From Trichomonas vaginalis G3 (Eukaryota; Parabasalia; Trichomonadida; Trichomonadidae), in NCBI RefSeq assembly GCF_026262505.1, contig NC_067207.1:1620252-1684251 (forward strand): DNA of 64,000 nucleotides, written 5' to 3'. Below the pieces are notes generated by a model that was given only the letters and a program-made list of their open reading frames with translations, did no database searches and was not told the DNA's origin. Every line of letters starts with the position of its first letter. Position 1 is the stretch's first letter. A program made the position numbers and the translations under genes. Shown one piece after another: positions 31,088 to 40,422 of this stretch.

Positions 31088-31489
31088 ATGGGTTTATTTG
31101 GCGCGTTAGCAGGAGTTGCATCCAGATTTTTACCCGCAGTGGGGACAATAGCCAGAGGTGTATTTGGAGTTGGAAGGAAGATTTTGAGTACATTAGGTAT
31201 ACTGAAAGAGAAAGCACAACCTATTATACAAACTGTACAGAAAGGTTGGGAGGTAGCACGAGATGCAACAAATCTTATTCCAAATCCTGAAACAAGAGGA
31301 AAAGTTCAAGGATGGATGGACAATGTAGGAAGACAAGCAGGAAACTATTATAACAAAGCAAATGACTACTATAACCAAGCAGGACACTATATGGACCAAG
31401 GTGAAAGATTCTTTAACAGAGGATATAACCATGCACAACAGTGGGTAAACAATAACCAACCTCAACCGCCTCAAACGTGGGGAATGTAA
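31088..31489 (+). CDS. Element B: 133-residue amphipathic, Tyr/Asn-rich protein
   Basis: The first 45 residues are hydrophobic and Gly/Ala-rich (MGLFGALAGVASRFLPAVG, ARGVFGVGRKILSTLG). The last 60 residues carry NYYNKANDYYNQAGHYMDQG, a quasi-repeat of about 7 residues, and end in PQPPQTWGM. A membrane-interacting minor virion protein is a reasonable guess from the plan. The frame is whole in B and broken in A. Confidence 0.6.
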   Translation: MGLFGALAGVASRFLPAVGTIARGVFGVGRKILSTLGILKEKAQPIIQTVQKGWEVARDATNLIPNPETRGKVQGWMDNVGRQAGNYYNKANDYYNQAGHYMDQGERFFNRGYNHAQQWVNNNQPQPPQTWGM

Positions 31490-31490
31490 A

Positions 31491-31508
31491 GTTTTTTACT
31501 GAGATGAA
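31491..31508 (+). promoter_or_regulatory. Leader TTTTTTACTGAGATGAA, first copy
   Basis: The same leader stands directly before the ATGs at 31,509 and 31,681, and at 4,060 and 4,232 in A. An exact match of 17 bases before two successive small genes suggests a shared promoter or start-site element. Confidence 0.55.
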
Positions 31509-31661
31509 ATGAACAATACAGCATTGAGACAAATGGGTTCAAGATGGATTTGTCGGCTTCCAGCAGTTACACAACGTGTTTGTCAAGTTCTTCCTATACC
31601 TCAGGAAGTTTTAGACCGACTTAAAAAACAACAACAACCAGTTGAAAACAAACCAAACTAA
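31509..31661 (+). CDS. Element B: 50-residue basic protein
   Basis: It runs MNNTALRQMGSRWICRLPAV, then a PQEVLDRLKKQQQPVE tail. No family is recognised. It fits exactly between the 133-residue gene and the next leader copy, and the frame is whole. Confidence 0.45.
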   Translation: MNNTALRQMGSRWICRLPAVTQRVCQVLPIPQEVLDRLKKQQQPVENKPN

Positions 31662-31662
31662 A

Positions 31663-31680
31663 ATTTTTTACTGAGATGAA
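31663..31680 (+). promoter_or_regulatory. Leader TTTTTTACTGAGATGAA, second copy
   Basis: It repeats the leader at 31,491-31,508 and stands directly before the ATG at 31,681. Confidence 0.55.
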
Positions 31681-32267
31681 ATGACCGAAGAAGTTGAAAC
31701 GGTAGATTTGACACCACAAACAAAAAGTTCAGAACCATTGTCAAAACCTGTCAAAGAACTACTACAGATGAAGAGAAAAATTCAATAATAGAAAGTGCCA
31801 GGTCTGGAAATACAAACTCTAACTATAAAGTCACTTTTCATAAAAATGGAACGGCTAGTATCTCAAAAAAGAAACAGACTCTCACAAATAAAATATTGAA
31901 GTCTGAAGGAGCTTTCGAGACAACAGATGGAAAAGTTTACTTCACTGACCAACAGTTCATTATAGAACATCTCATTGACTTAGAGTCGAAATATTCTAAA
32001 CTTTACAACAAACACAAAAAGTTGAAAGGAAAACAAAAACAAATGGCATATGATATTTATGAAGATGTTGACGACACAACTATTCCTGCAAGTGAGGTAA
32101 AGTCAAAGGAACCGAAAAGTGACGAAAAACAGATAGAAGAAGAGAAACCAAAAACTGAAGATAAACCAAAACCAAAGTTTAGTTTGGAAACTAAACCAAG
32201 TCAACCTTCATTAGCTGGTATGGGTTGGCGTCAAAGACTTATGGCTTCAGGCGGTTATGTAAAGTAA
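31681..32267 (+). pseudogene. Element B: counterpart of the 194-residue coiled-coil protein of A
   Basis: See 4,232-4,816. Most of the coding sequence, including the coiled coil and the GMGWRQRLMASGGYVK end, is preserved. The copy is broken. Confidence 0.65.
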
Positions 32268-32297
32268 AGAAAAAAATATTTTTTTATTTTATTTGAA
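32268..32297 (+). promoter_or_regulatory. AT-palindromic leader AAAAAATATTTTTTTATTTT
   Basis: A near-palindromic A-run/T-run precedes the HNH region. The same element precedes genes at 4,864, 6,886, 8,661, 9,360, 34,737, 36,575 and 37,278, and on the minus strand at 12,402/40,384 and 13,671/41,655. This repeated position makes it the best candidate for an element-specific promoter class distinct from the TTTTTAC leaders. Confidence 0.5.
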
Positions 32298-32881
32298 ATG
32301 TACGCTGAGTTTGTTGGAGAAGACCGTTGGGAAACTTGTTTGTTAGATGAGAAATATGAAATTCACTGTTGTGAGTCATTTGAAGTCAGAAACAAAAAGA
32401 CAAAAAGAGTTTTAAGCGAATGGGAGCGAAATGACGGATATGCTATTATGAAGATGGGTGGGAAACACTATTTTAAACATATTGTCATTGCAACTCATTT
32501 TATACTGAATCCTAACAATTTACCTTTTGTAGACCATATAAACCGTATAAGAAACGACAATAGACTTGAAAACTTACGTTGGGTCACTCGTTCTGAAAAC
32601 AATAGAACAAAGGCAAATTTGGAGATATTGTATTCGAATTTGTCGACGAACTAGAAGATGAAACAATTGAAATTACAGACTATGGCAAGCATACGTTTGA
32701 GTTTTACTACTATAGCGAAGAACAAGACTCTTTCTACTTTTATACCGGCGTAAACTATAGGAAATTACAAGTATATTTTACTAAGGCGGGCTATGCTTAT
32801 GTAAACACTAGAGATACAGATGGAAAATACGTTCAAATACTTCTTAACAAATTCAAGAAGCTATATGGCATACCATTTTAA
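32298..32881 (+). pseudogene. Element B: HNH homing-type endonuclease (NUMOD4 + HNH)
   Basis: A NUMOD4-like start (WETCLLDEKYEIHCCESFEV, KRVLSEW) leads into an HNH nuclease (HIVIATHFI, FVDHINRIRNDNRLENLRWV, SENNR), as in virus and phage homing endonucleases that cut DNA lacking their own gene. Further coding-type sequence (FYFYTGVNYRKLQVYFTKAG) extends to 32,881. Element A has an unrelated gene here. The copy is broken. Confidence 0.75.
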
Positions 32882-32905
32882 ACCATATATTTTTACATAT
32901 ATTAA

Positions 32906-33766
32906 ATGCTTCAGGTTGAAAAACAAAGAACAAAAGTAGCAGATACAAAACCGTTAGACTATATCTTTACAAATGCTGGTATGACTATTTCAGATGAAGA
33001 AATTTCATCCCGAGCTTACAGGTTTGACTATCCAATTCGTTGGCTTCAAAGTCCTTCAGATGCAAAGGCAATAGGATTTAGAAGAGTTTTGTTTTCAAAT
33101 AGAACTAACGCGTTTATGTTCGCAGTATATTTTCATGGGCAGTATAAAGGTTCTGATGGTCTAATAGACAAATTTGATGAAATGAGAATCTTTACAGTTC
33201 GTTCAGACGAAAGTCTTGAGAAAACTCTAAATGACTTTCAAACTCAAATGAACAAATACTATTGGGAATTTCAAGAAAAATACGCCTCTTTACTAAATGG
33301 AACATACTATCTGAAACTAGAATATGACAAGATGAACTCCACCGTTTCATTTCAAAAGATTGAAATTAACCCTCCAAGAGATACAGAGTTTTTATTTTGG
33401 AAAGTAGACAAACGTTCTTGGGCACAATTTCTTCGGTTACTAAACCAGAACGAACCATTACCACCAGATGGTCCATTTCAATTTATACTTCCACCAGCAG
33501 ATTTGACAGTTTATAGAAACGTGTTTGACCCTCAAAATGTTATGTGTCATGCAAGTTTCAGTTCAAGCAACAATAGTTTTCTATGTATTGGTAAGGACGT
33601 TTATGACTTTGCTTCTAAATTCTACGAACCACCTAGTAACAGTTTCTCTGACTTTCAAGTTTGGTTCACAACAAATGGTGTGCAGCATATTATACCATTG
33701 TACTATGACTTTTATCTCGAATTGTCTTTCATATACAACTACGGAAAAGTGCTGAAAAAGTATTGA
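32906..33766 (+). CDS. Element B: 286-residue protein, paralogue of the 282-residue protein
   Basis: The frame is whole. It is nearly identical to 5,634-6,494 in A; differences are scattered replacements such as WGVDRR/WKVDKR. The leader TTTTTACATATATTAA precedes its ATG. For the pattern shared with its paralogue see 27,770. Confidence 0.7.
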   Translation: MLQVEKQRTKVADTKPLDYIFTNAGMTISDEEISSRAYRFDYPIRWLQSPSDAKAIGFRRVLFSNRTNAFMFAVYFHGQYKGSDGLIDKFDEMRIFTVRSDESLEKTLNDFQTQMNKYYWEFQEKYASLLNGTYYLKLEYDKMNSTVSFQKIEINPPRDTEFLFWKVDKRSWAQFLRLLNQNEPLPPDGPFQFILPPADLTVYRNVFDPQNVMCHASFSSSNNSFLCIGKDVYDFASKFYEPPSNSFSDFQVWFTTNGVQHIIPLYYDFYLELSFIYNYGKVLKKY

Positions 33767-34736
33767 AAAATATAATTTAGGGTAGATGGTTTTTAGGTGT
33801 CACCAGGTCCCTCGGTCCCTCGGTCCCTCGGTCATTTTAACTTCTCTGAAAAAGTGTGACAACATGACATTTTGACAACAACACAGGAAATAAACTTCTT
33901 CTTCGTATATGTTTTGTCATGACTTCTTCGTATATGTTTTGTCAAGACTTCATCGTAATGAGCGTAAAGGACCCAAAAATAAAGTTTAGGTGAAGAGGTG
34001 CGATCTCACCTCCTTTTTCACCTGTTTTTTCACCTCTTGAATTTTCATGACTTCTTCTTCGTAAATGTTTTGTCAAGACTTCTTCGTAAATGTTTTGTCA
34101 TGACTTCTTCGTACATGTTTTGTCAAGACTTCTTCGTAATGAGCGTAAAGGACCCAAAAATAAAGTTTAGGTGAAGAGGTGCGATCTCACCTCCTTTTTC
34201 ACCTGTTTTTTCACCTCTTGAATTTTCATGACTTCTTCGTATATGTTTTGTCAAAACTTCTTCTTCGTAAATGTTTTGTCAAGACTTCTTCGTAAATGTT
34301 TTGTCATGACTTCTTCGTACATGCTTTGTCATGACTTCTTCGTATATGCTTTGTCATGACTTCTTCGTATATGTTTTGTCAAGACTTCATCGTACCTGTT
34401 TTTTCACCTCTTGAATTTTCATGACTTCTTCGTATATGTTTTGTCAAAACTTCTTCTTCGTAAATGTTTTGTCAAGACTTCTTCGTAAATGTTTTGTCAT
34501 GACTTCTTCGTAAATGTTTTGTCAAGACTTCTTCGTATTCTTTCACCCGTTGAATTTTGTATAAAAAGCAACCCGCTGTTTTCTGGCGGTTGGTATATTC
34601 TTCACAAAATGCTTGTTTTGAGGTCGAGCCACTTTTGGCTCCACCGTATTTTTCAACCAAAACTCATGAATTTTCCCGAAATAAAAAATAAAGTTAGTTT
34701 TTTAAAAAAAATATTTTTTATTTTTATTGTAAGAAC
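33767..34736. repeat. Element B: gene-free block with 25-bp tandem repeats and left inverted-repeat arm
   Basis: The sequence 33,781-33,922 is the reverse complement of 35,906-36,036. About sixteen units of the 25-bp type ACTTCTTCGTATATGTTTTG follow up to 34,540, interrupted by two copies (33,991 and 34,171) of the hairpin GAGGTGCGATCTCACCTC. A has only three to four such units. The block ends in the AT-palindromic leader at 34,700-34,730. Confidence 0.75.
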
Positions 34737-35651
34737 ATGTTAGCAACAACAGCACCAAACTCTTTAGTCATGAACCCAACTTCAATGTTAGTAGAGATGA
34801 AAAGCTTCATTCCTTCTTCATATACTTTCGAAACAGAAATCCAGAAGATAAAGCAGGAACTTCTCCAAGGAGATTTAGATTGCACTGCAAAAGATGAAAC
34901 AAATGAAGAATATCTTTATGAAATGCAGGATATTATTGACCATCTACCTAAACTTCCTGAAATCCAACAACAAAAGCTTACTATTCCTGAATTCGATGAA
35001 ATTGAAGTCAGACCAACTGACTCAGTTGAAATAAAGAAGTTCATACGTAAGGTAAACTATGAGTTTCTTGGATTTCATTGCAACCACAAAGTCATGGACA
35101 AAGACTGCGATATGGTATATAAGAACATTTCTGACATATATAAATCGGAGGAGTTTAAGACCTACGACAACTTTGTTTCGTTAGTTGCTGAATGTGTATG
35201 GCAGATAAGAGATAAAGATAAAAGATGTAAGGTATGGAACGAACAAATAAAACCCGCAACTTTTGAGTTAAAGAAAACCATTGACGCTATAGTTGTACTT
35301 GCAGGTAAGGTTTCAGAATATAACGCAAAAATGAACCCACAATGTTCTAAATGTAAAGCAGCAATGAGGAAATATAACTACTCCGTCAAAGAGATAGAAC
35401 GTATGCGAAACGACTATGCTGACTTAAAGAAAGAAGCAGAAAAGCCAGCAGAAGATAAAATGGACATATTGGCATTTCTAAACAAAAACTATCCAACTGC
35501 TGACGATTTCCTTCTTTCAGATGTCAAGAAGAAATATAAAGAAACATTCGGCATAGTTAAAACATTCGATGTACTGACAGAAGAAATAGAAGCTACAAAA
35601 TTGTTTAGAATTTCAAATATACATCGTACAATTCATGTAAAACGCTTATAA
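34737..35651 (+). CDS. Element B: 304-residue protein inside an inverted repeat
   Basis: The frame is whole. It has the same plan as 6,886-7,794: a long charged helical N-terminal half, FLGFHCNHKVMDKDCDMVY near residue 110, a CxxC pair (PQCSKCKAAM) and a coiled coil. The Cys/His residues could bind zinc, but spacing does not match a named finger. It lies alone between the inverted repeats 33,781-33,922 and 35,906-36,036. Confidence 0.65.
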   Translation: MLATTAPNSLVMNPTSMLVEMKSFIPSSYTFETEIQKIKQELLQGDLDCTAKDETNEEYLYEMQDIIDHLPKLPEIQQQKLTIPEFDEIEVRPTDSVEIKKFIRKVNYEFLGFHCNHKVMDKDCDMVYKNISDIYKSEEFKTYDNFVSLVAECVWQIRDKDKRCKVWNEQIKPATFELKKTIDAIVVLAGKVSEYNAKMNPQCSKCKAAMRKYNYSVKEIERMRNDYADLKKEAEKPAEDKMDILAFLNKNYPTADDFLLSDVKKKYKETFGIVKTFDVLTEEIEATKLFRISNIHRTIHVKRL

Positions 35652-36574
35652 AAAAAGAGGTGAGAAAAGAGGTGAGATCGCACCTCTTCACCTAAAATAT
35701 ATTTTTGCTGAGTAAAATGACCAAATTTCATTATATAACTGTTATTTTTTTACGAAGAGAACTTTGACACTTCGTCAAAAAAATCCCTGAAATCATATCT
35801 TTTATACAAAATTCAAGAGGTGAGAAAAGAGGTGAGAAAAGAGGTGAGATCGCACCTCTTCACCTAAAATATATTTTTGTCTGATTTACACTCATTTCGA
35901 TGAAATCATGACAAAACATATACGAAGAAGTTTATTTCCTGTGTTGTTGTCAAAATGTCATGTTGTCACCATTTTCAAAAAGATGTTAGTTGACCGAGGG
36001 ACCGAGGGACCTGGTGACACCTAAAAACCATCTACCCTGAAATCGTAAAAAAATGACTAAATTTCATTATATAACTGTTATTTTTTTACGAAGAGAACTT
36101 TGACACTTCGTCAAAAAAATCCCTGAAATCGTAAAAAAATGACTAAATTTCATTATATAACTGTTATTTTTTTACGAAGAGAACTTTGACACTTCGTCAA
36201 AAAAATCCCTGAAATCGTGAAAAAATGACTAAATTTCATTATATAACTGTTATTTTTTTACGAAGAGAACTTTAACACTTCGTCAAAAAAATCCCTGAAA
36301 TCATATCTTTTATACAAGATAAATGAAAAAATTTCTCTAGACCGACTTTTTTTGGTCTTGCATAAAACACATGAAAATCGTAAAAAAATGACCAAATTTC
36401 ATTATATAACTGTTATATTTTTACGAAGAGAACTTTGACACTTCGTCAAAAAAATCCCTGAAATCATATCTTTTATACATGAAAATCGTGAATTTCCTTA
36501 AGATACAAAATAGAAAAAATAAAGTTAGTTTTTTATAAAATATTTTTTTTTATTTTGTATGTAAGAAACAGAAA
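35652..36574. repeat. Element B: right inverted-repeat arm and 86-bp tandem repeats
   Basis: GAGGTGAGATCGCACCTC (first copy starts near 35,675) mirrors the hairpins left of the gene. The arm 35,906-36,036 with GACCGAGGGACC follows. Then come three full 86-bp units (about 36,036-36,300) and partial ones near 35,715 and 36,375. Each contains TTTCATTATATAACTGTTAT and the arms ACGAAG/CTTCGT. An iteron-like origin is possible, but nothing proves it. Confidence 0.75.
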
Positions 36575-37189
36575 ATGACAAACACTGAGTTTGAAACAGT
36601 TAGAAAGATAGACAATGACACCAAAGTGGTTAGAATAGGTGATTTAAACGTAAGATACTCAAAGAAATACAACAAATATTCTTTGTCAGACATTTTATCT
36701 CCATCTGGAAAGAAAACATCCCACGACTGGGTTAAAAATGCTTCTACTCAGAAAATTTTGACAAGAAATCCTGAGCTTATGATATCAGTAGCATTCTATG
36801 GAACAAGAGCATATCTTATAGACAAAAGTCTTATACCAATAGTTTTGTTATGGTTAGACCCAGTTGTTGGATATAACTTCATAACATATGGTTCATTCGA
36901 TACTGAACGTTGCAGTGAGGGCTTACTTTACATCGTTCAGAAACCGAAGGACTTCAATACAAAGAGATATAAGATAGGAAGAACATATAATATAACTCAA
37001 AGATATGACAGTATAGTCAATAGAGTTAAGGTTGTGTTTGTTAACGATATGAGAGCTGCTGAAACAGAACTACTTGAAAAGTTTGAGAAAATGTATGGTG
37101 CTCCCACGAAAGGTAAAGAAACGTTTGAAGTAGATGAGATAGGTAAAGCTATAAAATTATTTGACGAAGTTGCTGAAAAATACATGTAA
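36575..37189 (+). CDS. Element B: KilA-N plus T5orf172 (GIY-YIG-like) protein, 204 residues
   Basis: The frame is whole. KilA-N DNA-binding domain at residues 20-110 (VRYSKKYNKYSLSDI, HDWVKNASTQKIL, IPIVLLWLDPVVGYNF). T5orf172 domain at 115-195 (GLLYIVQKP, YKIGRTYNITQRY, AAETELLEKFEKMYGA, KETFEVD). This pairing occurs in phages and large DNA viruses as a DNA-binding protein with a possibly nuclease-derived tail. The AT-palindromic leader lies at about 36,530-36,556. Confidence 0.8.
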   Translation: MTNTEFETVRKIDNDTKVVRIGDLNVRYSKKYNKYSLSDILSPSGKKTSHDWVKNASTQKILTRNPELMISVAFYGTRAYLIDKSLIPIVLLWLDPVVGYNFITYGSFDTERCSEGLLYIVQKPKDFNTKRYKIGRTYNITQRYDSIVNRVKVVFVNDMRAAETELLEKFEKMYGAPTKGKETFEVDEIGKAIKLFDEVAEKYM

Positions 37190-37277
37190 AGCGTTTATTT
37201 TTGGTCTTTTGTGAAAGTCAGGAAATAACGCTAGTTTTTTATAAAATATTTTTTTTATCCGGAATATAAGGACAGAT

Positions 37278-38106
37278 ATGTCAACAACAGAGAACACAAC
37301 AACTGCTATCGTTCATGAAGACATAAATGAAGAATATGAGTACATACAATATAACAAACAGTTACGTCTCATTCGTTCGGTCAAAGACGACATGTACCAA
37401 ATGCAAAGTATTTTGAATGCTCTTCGTTCTACAAAGCAAGCATATCATTGGTTTGAAAACCAACAGACAAAAGAACTTTTAGAAGAATTTCCTCATATGT
37501 TTGCGTCCCTCGAAAAACCGAGGAACGAGATTCCATACGAAAATCGTAAAAATTTGCCAAATGGTTTAAAAGGATATTATGTTCATAGACTTCTTGTAAA
37601 TGCTGTAGCAATGTGGGCTTCACCTCGTTACGCTTGTTATATTTTCATGATGTTAGATGAAATTCATAGACAAGAACGTGAAGAGATGGAAAAGAAACTT
37701 CAAGCAAAAGATGAAGTCATTGAAGCAAAAGACAAAAGCCTTCAGAAAAGAATACCACGTTCGGTACCAAAAGGAAAGGAAAAGAACTATAAGTATATGA
37801 TTTATACTGAAGAGATGGAGAAAGAAGAAGACAGAGATATGGTTATGTTGCATTTAGTCAGAAGAAACAACAAAAGCTTTTACGACCTTGCTAAGATTTA
37901 CAAATCTGACAGAAATTGGTTCTATCGCGAAAACTTACCGATTTCAATGACACCAAATGAAGATGTGAAAACAAATAGTTCAAGATACGTTACCTCAAAC
38001 ACACTATGATATTAAAGGTTGTACAATACTTACATTCAAAGAAGATTTGCCGCTACTGAAAGAAAAAATAACAGAGTATTTTGACAACTTCAAACAAGTA
38101 GAGTAA
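37278..38106 (+). pseudogene. Element B: KilA-N/BRO-type protein with C-terminal DUF3627-like region
   Basis: The N-terminal 48 residues are followed by a KilA-N core (YHWFENQQTKELLEEF, LKGYYVHRLLVNAVAMWASP), a coiled coil (REEMEKKLQAKDEVIEAKDK), then IPRSVPKGKEKNYKYMIYTE and NNKSFYDLAKIYKSDRNWFY. The order KilA-N, coiled coil, DUF3627 is known from ascovirus, iridovirus and baculovirus BRO relatives. The core differs from that of A. The copy is broken. Confidence 0.78.
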
Positions 38107-38588
38107 ATGAACCATTTATTTTTACGCTTGACTTCAGATGGCTCAGGTAGCTCTATAAGGTAAATTGTCTTGTCAAATCCTTCTGGCATTCCGAGTCCTT
38201 CCATCCGACATTCCGAGTCCTTCCTTCCAACAAGAAAAAAATTTCCCGACAACAGGAAAAAAATTTCCCAACAACTGGAAAAAAATTTCCTTCCAACTGG
38301 AAAAAAATTTCCTGTTGTTCGTCCGTAAACCATTCAAATTTTCGAAAATTGAGAACTTTTTGGTCGAACGACAGAAAAAATTTTTCCTTCAGACAGGAAA
38401 AAAATTTCCCGACAACTGGAAAAAAATTTCCTTCCGACATTCCGAGTCCTTCCTTCCAACAGGAAAAGTTCTTCCTTCCGACAGGACACAAACGAATGTC
38501 CGACGTACCACCAACCGAGTCCATTCCAAAGCCAGAAGAACCGAAAGCTGCAGAACCACAACAGACTAAGACTAAACACTTACATTTT
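38107..38588. repeat. Element B: short-repeat block (CAACTGGAAAAAAATTTCC units)
   Basis: It is the same kind of block as 10,139-10,603 but with a different order and number of units (ATTCCGAGTCCTTCC, GAAAAAAATTTCC). Open frames across it on both strands are repeat artefacts. A short MSDVPPTESIPKPEEP frame begins at 38,498. Confidence 0.6.
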
Positions 38589-39463
38589 TCAAGCTTGACT
38601 TTTTACAATTTGAACTTTGTTTGCGTAGATGTGAATTCTGAAAGAAGTATGAGGGTCTTGTATGACTTTGTACTTCTCCCATAGTTCATGTCTGTCAAAC
38701 TTACCTGCCATGGACTCTTTCATAAGTTCCATGAAATCGTCTTCGGACAATCCGGGGAAAAGTATAATATCAGTAAGTATTCTCTTTACATCCTTACTTA
38801 AACTCTTTGCTGTCTGTACACAAATGACAACTGAGATGTTAAAGTGTCTGAGCTTCTTAAGAATTCGACACATATCTTGTTCTCTGTTCTTTAACAAAGG
38901 ATGAGAAGCAAAGTCATCTAAGATAAGAAGACATCTATGAGGGTAAGTCTTCCAATCGTAAGATTGCAATTTCTTCGAAATGTATTCTATCTCTTTCTGT
39001 TTGTTTCTGAAGTGTTTCTTCTCTAATATTCTCTGCATTTCCTCATTTGGGTCTTTAAACTTCGAATTTATATACTCATTTATAGCATTGTACTTCAAAA
39101 CTCTTCTTTGGTACTTCTTTATCCAATCTAACAACTCAGAGTCTTTTATACATACTAACTTAGACTTCTTTATAATATCTTTGAACGAATTGACGGTTTG
39201 GTCAAATTGACCAGAAGTACTACAAATAACAACTTAACTCATAGAATGGGTTCTTCTCATCTAGTTCTTGTTGTTGTGCAGCCATTTTAAGATAAGTGAA
39301 AGTCTTACCCGACCCAGGTGGTGCAATTAGACCTGTTTACCATTCTGAGCAAATAAAACTTGTCATGTATGGGTTTTATCTGAGCATTTTCTAACTTCCT
39401 CTTGTTCTTGTTTAAAACATTCTCAAATTTCTTGTCAATGTCAGCAAACTTTTTTTCTAACAT
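38589..39463 (-). pseudogene. Element B: A32-type genome-packaging ATPase
   Basis: The visible ATPase core has Walker B CLLILDDFASHP, the sensor-like strand ISVVICVQTAKSL and the C-terminal FMELMKESMAGKFDRHELWE. It presumably pumps the element genome into capsids. It is divergent from the gene at 39,500. The copy is broken. Confidence 0.78.
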
Positions 39464-39499
39464 ATTTTTAGAAAAATTAAAATTTTTATCTTTTAGAAA
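39464..39499. promoter_or_regulatory. Divergent promoter between packaging ATPase and the 39,500 gene
   Basis: Thirty-six bases, nearly all A/T (core AGAAAAATTAAAATTTTTATC), separate the two start codons; the stretch is identical at 11,482-11,517 in A. Confidence 0.5.
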
Positions 39500-39948
39500 A
39501 TGCTAGCGATTTCGCTATCTATATTCGAGACAAGCTTTTCGACAGCAAAACATCTGTCGACCATAAAATCTTACATAGTGTAAACAAGAAAGGTGAATTT
39601 GTTCTAAAGTTCTGTTTCTGGGAATATGACAAGAACCATAAAACATTAAGCAGAGAAGTCTTAAAAATTTGTCAATGACAGACTTGTTGACAGAGATGAC
39701 GCCTCTTGGAGAGATGAAGTCCAACAAAACTTCTTTAGAATGCAAAGAAGACACATGCACTGTTCTTGAAGATGAAATAGAAAACAGAATAGAAGAGCTA
39801 TTAAAGGACAAAGAACTTTTACAAAAATATGGTTCTGAGAAGTTTGACATAACTCCACCAGAAAAGAAAGAAGAGAGAAAAGAAAGAAAAGAAAGTAGAA
39901 GAAGAGAAGAAAGAACCTGAACCAGAGAAGAAGAAATTTGACATGTAA
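39500..39948 (+). pseudogene. Element B: small protein divergent from the ATPase
   Basis: This is the counterpart of 11,518-11,969. The preserved end reads ENRIEELLKDKELLQKYGSE, then FDITPPEKK, then Lys/Glu/Arg-rich sequence closing KKKFDM. No family is recognised. The copy is broken. Confidence 0.5.
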
Positions 39949-39964
39949 AAATAAAATTTTATTT

Positions 39965-40384
39965 TTAGAACATTTCTGGGTCAATGTCAATGTTCTCTTC
40001 CTCTTTAGGAGCAAACACTGGCTTAGACTCTAAAATCTTTTTACCCAATTTACCTTGAACTTCTACAACTTTAGACTCATAATATTCATAGTCGTCTGCT
40101 TTCTTTGGTTCATAAGGTATAACAAGTTTGTATGCTTTACCTTCTTCGAGTTTTGAGAACCTTCTGTCAAAACTTTCTTTGACTGCTAACAACCTTCTAT
40201 GTCTAAGTCTTCAAATTTCGCACCATTTTTAGTCACAATAGCAAACTTAACTGGTTCGATGTTCCAAACTTTGCTGAATGAAGACTTTTCAAAATGGTAG
40301 AAGTAAACATTCAAATATGTGAATGGGTCTAAGTTCTTCTTTAAGTCCTGACATGTACTTGTTTACTGAGATGAATTTTGTCAT
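39965..40384 (-). pseudogene. Element B: candidate ssDNA-binding protein with acidic tail
   Basis: The C-terminal part reads YKLVIPYEPKKADDYEYYES, then VVEVQGKLGKKILES, then EEENIDIDPEMF. The acidic tail with terminal Phe is the basis for the SSB suggestion. It sits between the ATPase block and the helicase, which fits a replication role. The copy is broken. Confidence 0.45.
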
Positions 40385-40422
40385 CTTTTCTATCGGATAA
40401 AAAAAATATTTTTTTTTAAAAT

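Noticed and set aside
34737-35651. The 304-residue protein as the missing adenain-like protease
   Set aside because: It has Cys and His residues, but no ordered His/Asp/Cys catalytic pattern is visible, and its composition is helical and charged rather than protease-like.
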